In this document: piece after piece, positions 7,303-11,662 of the stretch
How the letters are laid out: each line of letters begins with the position of its first letter
How positions within the stretch are numbered: the first letter of the stretch is position 1
Assembly (NCBI GenBank): GCA_028696635.1
Contig: JAQVGR010000018.1
Location: 1-11,662 of the forward strand
Origin: Candidatus Krumholzibacteriia bacterium
GTDB lineage: Bacteria; Krumholzibacteriota; Krumholzibacteriia; Krumholzibacteriales; Krumholzibacteriaceae
DNA: 11,662 nucleotides
Direction: 5' to 3'
Translations under genes and position numbers: made by a program
The notes under the pieces: model-generated
The model's database searches: none
What the model saw: the letters and a program-made list of their open reading frames with translations, nothing else
Told to the model about the DNA's origin: nothing

Positions 7303-10300
7303 CTAACGGAGCCTGACCGCCTTGCCGGCGGCGCTCGCGCCGCCGCCGTCCTTCTCGATCTCTATCACGTAGAGGTAGGTTCCGTTCGCCACGGCGTCCC
7401 CGGCGAAATCGCGCCCGTCCCACCAGACGGCGTTGGGCGCCCCCGGCGGGGCGGCGCCGAGAAGGTCGCGCGTCAGGAGTATCTCGCGGATCATGATGCC
7501 GCTCACGTTGAATATCATGATCCGGCCCCCGTCGGCGGGGAGGTTGAGCGAGTAGAGGATGTTGGTGCCGTCGGCGAAGGGGTTGGGGATGTTGAAGGCT
7601 TCCATGACGAGGCCCGTCCCGCCGACGATGAACGGGAAATCCGCGTCGTACCCGTCGATGCGCGCCGTCACGACGTGCTCGCCCGCCGCGAGTGTCGCGG
7701 CGAAGCGCGCCTCCCAGTGCGTCGAATCTGACGGATCGGGGGCGGTCGCCTGCGCTCCGGCGATCTCGATCCCGTCGAGCAGCAGCGCCGGGGGAGCGCT
7801 CAGCCAGACGGGGAGCCTGATGTCGAGACGGAACTCGCCCGAGGCCGGAGCGTCGCCGCCCGGCTCGATCTCGAGCGAGCCGTGGAAGAGCCGCAGCCCC
7901 GTGGCGCTTCGCACCTCCTTCGCCCCGATCCCGCCGCCGCCGGGGGAGAGGACCACGAAGGAGAGCACATGCTCGCCGGGCTCGACGGTGTAGCCGAGCT
8001 CGGCGGCGTACGCCCGCGCGTAGGTCAATCCCTCGTCGCGGAGCGGCGCGACCGTCAGGTCTCCGGTCCTGTCCTCGCCGTCGATCTCGAGGGTGAGCCC
8101 GCCGAGCGCCACCACGTCGCTCGCCGTGAAGCGCAGACGGCATGCGTTCGAGGGCCTGCGCGAACGGAGCGTGTCGGAGACGATCTGCTCCCATCCCGAT
8201 CCCCAGTCGGCCTCGAGCTTCATCAGCGGCGGACCCGGATCGATCCGCAGCATCGGATCCCCGAGGGTGATGTACCGGTAAATCTGCTCGTACGAGTACG
8301 ACGCGCGGGCGAGGTGCTCGATCTCCCCCGCCGTGACCGCCTCGCCGAGGATCCAGCGCGCCCCGGTGTACTCCTTGAGCGGCGGGACCGAATCGACGGG
8401 CGGCGACCCGAATATCGTCTCGTGCAGGGTCGTGCAGAGATCCTGGTTCTCGAGCAGGTACTCGAAGGCGCTGCTCGCATACGTGCCGACGGCCCCCGAC
8501 CGGGACTTGATGAGGAGCTGCTCCGCGAGACAGTCCCCCTGGCCCCCCTCGAACCCCGCCCGCGAGAGCTCCTGCATCAGCGCGAAGTCGCTGATGTGGC
8601 AGCCGAAGCCGAAGAAGACGTGGTTGCGGTCGGTTCTGAGACTGTCGAGATCCTTGTACTGGTTGAAGATGGAGAATGCCGACTCGGTGGTGAGGTTCGA
8701 ACGCGCCGCATGGCCCTGGAACGAGTAGAACAGGCACCCGTCGTTGAGCCGGCGCACGAGATAGGGGGTGAAGTACCTCCTGGTCGAGTCGGTCGCCTCG
8801 GAGAGCACGAGCGATCCGCCGTCGGGGGTGTCGTGGACGCCGTCGGTCCATCTGTCGAGGAAGAGCCGCCAGATCTCGAAGCCCCCGGGAAGGGCCCGGT
8901 CCATCTTCACGGCGACCGAATCCATGCCGTACTCGAAGTAACGCTCTATCGACTTGTACGAGTAGTCCGCGCGGGACCCCGACCAGGCGTCGTCGGCGAA
9001 GACGACGATGCGGCGCCGCCAGTCCTCGCCCGCCGCCGGCTCCTCGTACCGGTACATCTTCGTCAGGAGCGCGCGCAGCTCCAGATCCCTCCCGACCGAC
9101 ATCCTGCCGACGATGAGGTCGGGGTAGGCGGCGGCGGGGAGGGCGTACGAGGGGCCGCCGCCTGGGGCCGGGGCCGCAGGGGCGCCGAGCCCCGTGGCCG
9201 CCGGCTCGTCGAGGAAGACATAGTACTTGTCCGAGGCAGCGGCCTCATCGTTCAACCGCCCGATGACGCTGACGCTGTAAGTGTACGCGGGAACGTAATC
9301 GGGGGGCGATCCCCTCGTCTCGGGAGGATCGCCGATGAAGACCCGCCGGTGGTCCTCGCTCGAGTCGCCGACGAGCAGGAGGAACTCCACCCCCCACCGC
9401 TCGACGCCGTACCGGGCCAGCCGCCTGATCGCGTCGGCGTGTATCAGCCCGCCGTTGAACTCGTCGTAGACGTCTCGCGCGTCGACCACGAGGAGCCGGT
9501 ACCCCTGCGCCTCCCGCCATGCCCGGTACTGCTCGAGCGACGTCGACGCGGGGGGGAGAAAATCGGCGTGCGATATCACGATCGCATGGTACGGGCCGGT
9601 CCGGCCCCTGATGTCGGACGGGGCGTCCGGGGTCACCCACGCGTTGTACACGTGCCGCCCGGCCGCGGCCCCCCCCGCGACGAACCTGCGCGCGGACTCT
9701 CCGTCGAGCTTGACCCGCATCGTCCACGAGCCCCCCTCGTTGCCGAACGAGTCGGGGGGGACGGGGAGGAAGAGCGGCCGGTCCGGATCGGTGATCTCGA
9801 CCAGGTATCCGCCCGGCGCGGAGAATCCCGTTATCTCGACGTCGCGCGCTATCATCGCGGGCGCCAGCGTGAACTCGAGCAGATCGTCATGGGCGGCGAA
9901 CTCCCGGGTGTACCTGACGGTCATGTCGTTGACGAGGAATCCGTACTCCTCCTCGCTCGTGACGACGAGCGCGTTGTCTCCCTCGGCGAAGATCCCCGGG
10001 CCCAGGCCGGTGAAATTGAAGACCGCCTCGGAGGTGGCGGACACGAAGCCGCCGCCGATCCTGGTCGTCCCGCCGCCGTTGCGGATGAAGAACTCGAGAT
10101 CCTGGCTCGGATTGAGCTTCACGTCCCCCCTGATCCGCACGTGCAGGGAGGCGCCGGTGAGCGGCGCCTGGTCATGGACGGGGAAGGCGACGACCGCCTC
10201 CTCGAGCTTCGGACCGAGGACGTAGTAGAAATCCTTTCCCCCGGCCTTGAGGTACTTGTAGTAATACGTGTCCCGTCTGATCCGCTCGGTATGCACGAAC

Positions 10301-11415
10301 GGCTGCGGCGCGACGGCGTCGCCGGTCGGCATCGGCGGCGCGTCTGGGATCATCGTCCCCGCCTCGTCCTCTATCAGCCAGAGGATGTTGTACGTGTTGT
10401 AGGTGGCCACCGTGTCGCCGGCCGCCGCGTCGTCCTTGACCCCCCTCGCGTAGAAGACGATCCGGTCGTCCCCTCCGAAGATTCCCGGGGACGAGGCGCT
10501 CCCCTTGACGATCCGGTAGGGGACGTCGACCTCGCGCTCGAGGTCCGGCTCGCTCTGGTCGAAATAGAGCTTCCTCAGGGCGAACTGGTACTCGGCCTGC
10601 CCGACGGAGAAGCCGGCTGCTATCAGGGAATCGGCCCTGACGGAGTAGAGCCCCGTATCGGGAATCCGGATACGAAGCCGGGCCCCTTCCTGCGCCGGCC
10701 CGCGCAGGGCGGCGGGGCGCCGGAGGCCGGCGGAGAAGCGCTCGACGTCGCCGGGGTTGACGAGCGTGCGCTCGTAGAGCCCCTTCCAGACCGGCGACGG
10801 CGCGGGGGCGTCGAGGCGGGCGTCCGCCGGAGCGGCCCCCTCGAACGAGACGGTGATGACGATCCGTCGCGCGAGGATGTACCGGCCCCCCTCGCGCGAG
10901 AGCGGGCAGACCCGCACGGGAACGACCCTCTGGCGCCCCATCATCGCCGGCTCGCCGGCCGTGACCGTCTCGACGGGGATCTCCCCGCCCCAGGGATCGG
11001 GGGGGAGGAAGGTCTCGGTGACCGGGATCCCATCCCCGTACCCGACGAACCGCTCGCCGGGAACTCGCCGGAGCTCCAGCACGCCGAGATCGCTCGAGGA
11101 TGCGATCGACCATGTCACCCGCACCGCGCCGGCGGATGGCACCGCAATGTTGTAGACCCGCCCGGGAAGCTCGGGAGCCCCCGCGGGGGAGAAGGTGCCG
11201 TACCCGGGGAGGGTCACGCGCGCCCCGTCCTCCCCGCTCGCGATCTCCGGCTCGGGGAGAGCGATCTCGAAGGTCAGCGACGAGCGTCCCGACCCGATCA
11301 GCCGCGCCTCCGGCGCGGCCGCCATCGCCGAAGCCGGGAGGATCGCCGCGGCCAGGGCGGCCGCCATGGCGAATATACCCTTGCTCGACAGTCTGTTCGT
11401 TCGCCGGTTGTTCAC
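7303..11415 (-). CDS. Secreted C25-family cysteine protease (gingipain/PorU-like) with FlgD-like C-terminus
   Basis: 1370-residue exported protein. The GTG at 11415 is preferred because GGGAG lies 7 nt upstream and a full signal peptide follows (MNNRRTNRLSSKG, hydrophobic core, cleavage near AMA|A at 30-34). Residues about 35-600 form a beta-rich prodomain like that of PorU, including IPDTGLYSVRADSLIAAGFS (251-270). The peptidase C25 domain covers about 607-1057. It contains FLLLVGDSSED (678-688), YPDLIVGRMSV (764-774), FQGHAA with His902, and FGFGCHISDF with Cys939. The 37-residue spacing between His and Cys is close to that of gingipains. LGDPMLRI (1051-1058) closes the domain as in the family. 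Two Ig-like modules follow (about 1063-1175 and 1180-1265). The end is a FlgD-type Ig-like domain (about 1270-1370) with NIPNPFADGTNILYSL, IFNVSGIMIRE, WWDGRDFAGDAVANGTYLYV and a final KAVRLR. Probable role: extracellular or surface protein breakdown or maturation. No type IX secretion genes are in the window. Confidence 0.92.
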   Translation of the reverse strand: MNNRRTNRLSSKGIFAMAAALAAAILPASAMAAAPEARLIGSGRSSLTFEIALPEPEIASGEDGARVTLPGYGTFSPAGAPELPGRVYNIAVPSAGAVRVTWSIASSSDLGVLELRRVPGERFVGYGDGIPVTETFLPPDPWGGEIPVETVTAGEPAMMGRQRVVPVRVCPLSREGGRYILARRIVITVSFEGAAPADARLDAPAPSPVWKGLYERTLVNPGDVERFSAGLRRPAALRGPAQEGARLRIRIPDTGLYSVRADSLIAAGFSVGQAEYQFALRKLYFDQSEPDLEREVDVPYRIVKGSASSPGIFGGDDRIVFYARGVKDDAAAGDTVATYNTYNILWLIEDEAGTMIPDAPPMPTGDAVAPQPFVHTERIRRDTYYYKYLKAGGKDFYYVLGPKLEEAVVAFPVHDQAPLTGASLHVRIRGDVKLNPSQDLEFFIRNGGGTTRIGGGFVSATSEAVFNFTGLGPGIFAEGDNALVVTSEEEYGFLVNDMTVRYTREFAAHDDLLEFTLAPAMIARDVEITGFSAPGGYLVEITDPDRPLFLPVPPDSFGNEGGSWTMRVKLDGESARRFVAGGAAAGRHVYNAWVTPDAPSDIRGRTGPYHAIVISHADFLPPASTSLEQYRAWREAQGYRLLVVDARDVYDEFNGGLIHADAIRRLARYGVERWGVEFLLLVGDSSEDHRRVFIGDPPETRGSPPDYVPAYTYSVSVIGRLNDEAAASDKYYVFLDEPAATGLGAPAAPAPGGGPSYALPAAAYPDLIVGRMSVGRDLELRALLTKMYRYEEPAAGEDWRRRIVVFADDAWSGSRADYSYKSIERYFEYGMDSVAVKMDRALPGGFEIWRLFLDRWTDGVHDTPDGGSLVLSEATDSTRRYFTPYLVRRLNDGCLFYSFQGHAARSNLTTESAFSIFNQYKDLDSLRTDRNHVFFGFGCHISDFALMQELSRAGFEGGQGDCLAEQLLIKSRSGAVGTYASSAFEYLLENQDLCTTLHETIFGSPPVDSVPPLKEYTGARWILGEAVTAGEIEHLARASYSYEQIYRYITLGDPMLRIDPGPPLMKLEADWGSGWEQIVSDTLRSRRPSNACRLRFTASDVVALGGLTLEIDGEDRTGDLTVAPLRDEGLTYARAYAAELGYTVEPGEHVLSFVVLSPGGGGIGAKEVRSATGLRLFHGSLEIEPGGDAPASGEFRLDIRLPVWLSAPPALLLDGIEIAGAQATAPDPSDSTHWEARFAATLAAGEHVVTARIDGYDADFPFIVGGTGLVMEAFNIPNPFADGTNILYSLNLPADGGRIMIFNVSGIMIREILLTRDLLGAAPPGAPNAVWWDGRDFAGDAVANGTYLYVIEIEKDGGGASAAGKAVRLR

Positions 11416-11486
11416 GTGGACTCTCCCGCTTCCAGGGGTCGGGGTATCCGTCAGGGGCTTTCCGCAGGCTCCATGGCGCTGAAATA

Positions 11487-11495
11487 AGTATAACA
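11487..11495 (-). promoter_or_regulatory. Extended -10 promoter of the C25 protease gene
   Basis: TGTTATACT on the minus strand is an extended -10 element (TGn plus a 5-of-6 TATAAT match) in a small AT-rich island. No good -35 lies 16-18 bp upstream (GTCGGC at 17 bp), as is common for extended -10 promoters. Transcription would start near 11480, leaving a leader of about 65 nt before the GTG start. Confidence 0.55.
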
Positions 11496-11662
11496 GACGC
11501 GGGGGGGCGGCCGACAGGGAAAAAGAAATCCTAAATGGGAATGGGAAGGGACATCATGACCCCCCTGTTCCTGCTTTGAAGAGGCTTCTTCTCTTTGGGG
11601 AGAGGGTGTGGGGGGAGCTTCGGGGGGCGGTAGAGCGGGAGGAGAAGAGGGCCCGCGCGGGA
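11496..11662. other. Gene-free right edge with purine-rich tract
   Basis: No convincing gene is seen in these 167 bases. Part of it (11520-11580) is less GC-rich than the rest of the window. It holds a near-inverted repeat GGGACATCATGACCC (around 11550-11564, one mismatch) and then a strongly purine-rich plus strand to the edge. A plus-strand frame is open from TTG at 11577 to the end (KRLLLFGERVWGEL...). It has acceptable protein-like composition but no good ribosome site, so it is not called as a gene. It could be the start of a gene continuing beyond the window. Confidence 0.4.
11597..11627 (+). other. Potential G-quadruplex motif
   Basis: Four G-runs (11597-11600, 11604-11606, 11610-11615, 11622-11627) are separated by loops AGA, TGT and AGCTTC. 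This meets the usual G3+N1-7 pattern on the plus strand. It lies about 100 bp upstream of the predicted protease promoter. Such motifs are frequent by chance in high-GC DNA, so a function is not implied. Confidence 0.5.

Noticed and set aside
6521..8851. Upstream extension of the SpoIID-domain frame, which would make a 1223-residue fusion
   Set aside because: The extension lies out of frame over the AnmK-like and protease genes and is low-complexity Arg/Gly-rich sequence. The lipoprotein signal and ATGA coupling at 6520 mark the real start.
7882..11487. Plus-strand open frame of about 1200 codons opposite the C25 protease
   Set aside because: It is the antisense shadow of a high-GC gene. Its translation is dominated by Arg, Pro, Gly and Glu with no recognisable domain, whereas the minus-strand product has signal peptide, catalytic residues and family motifs throughout.
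11577..11662. Partial plus-strand gene starting at TTG
   Set aside because: Only 28 codons are visible, no good ribosome site precedes it and no family is recognisable, so it is noted but not called.

Overview
The window is an ordinary-looking, densely packed chromosomal segment from a high-GC bacterium (about two thirds G+C by eye). The best lineage hint is the 1370-residue secreted clan CD/C25 (gingipain/PorU-like) protease, which ends in a FlgD-type Ig-like domain. That architecture is typical of FCB-group and neighbouring candidate phyla such as Eisenbacteria, Krumholzibacteriota and Latescibacterota. No marker gene is present to settle the lineage, so this is inference. I see no phage, IS element, CRISPR array or integrase.

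Left part (1-2970, minus strand): a secreted C69-family dipeptidase is followed 74 bp downstream by an MFS transporter that resembles the MFSD1 branch and runs off the left edge. Together they look like a dipeptide-handling pair. A divergent intergenic region separates them from a small plus-strand RRM RNA-binding protein (2971-3249). That gene converges on a minus-strand tRNA-Asp(GTC), with a strong hairpin between them acting as a shared terminator. The tRNA has a near-consensus promoter of its own.

Middle (3586-7292, minus strand): a three-gene peptidoglycan turnover operon. In transcription order it holds a short AnmK-like protein that appears to have lost its kinase core, a SpoIID/LytB-domain lipoprotein joined to it by an ATGA overlap, and a two-domain cytoplasmic GH3 beta-N-acetylglucosaminidase (NagZ-like). 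A good sigma70-type promoter lies in the 84-bp gap upstream.

Right part (7303-11662): the large C25 protease gene, with a GTG start, signal peptide, His/Cys dyad, Ig-like modules and FlgD-like C-terminus. An extended -10 promoter precedes it. The last 140 bases hold no convincing gene but carry a purine-rich stretch with a potential G-quadruplex.

The most unusual item is the shortened AnmK-like gene. It aligns with the N-terminal third and the extreme C-terminus of AnmK, but the nucleotide-binding and catalytic middle is absent and the remaining catalytic motifs are altered. Nothing here amounts to a clearly new multi-gene system.
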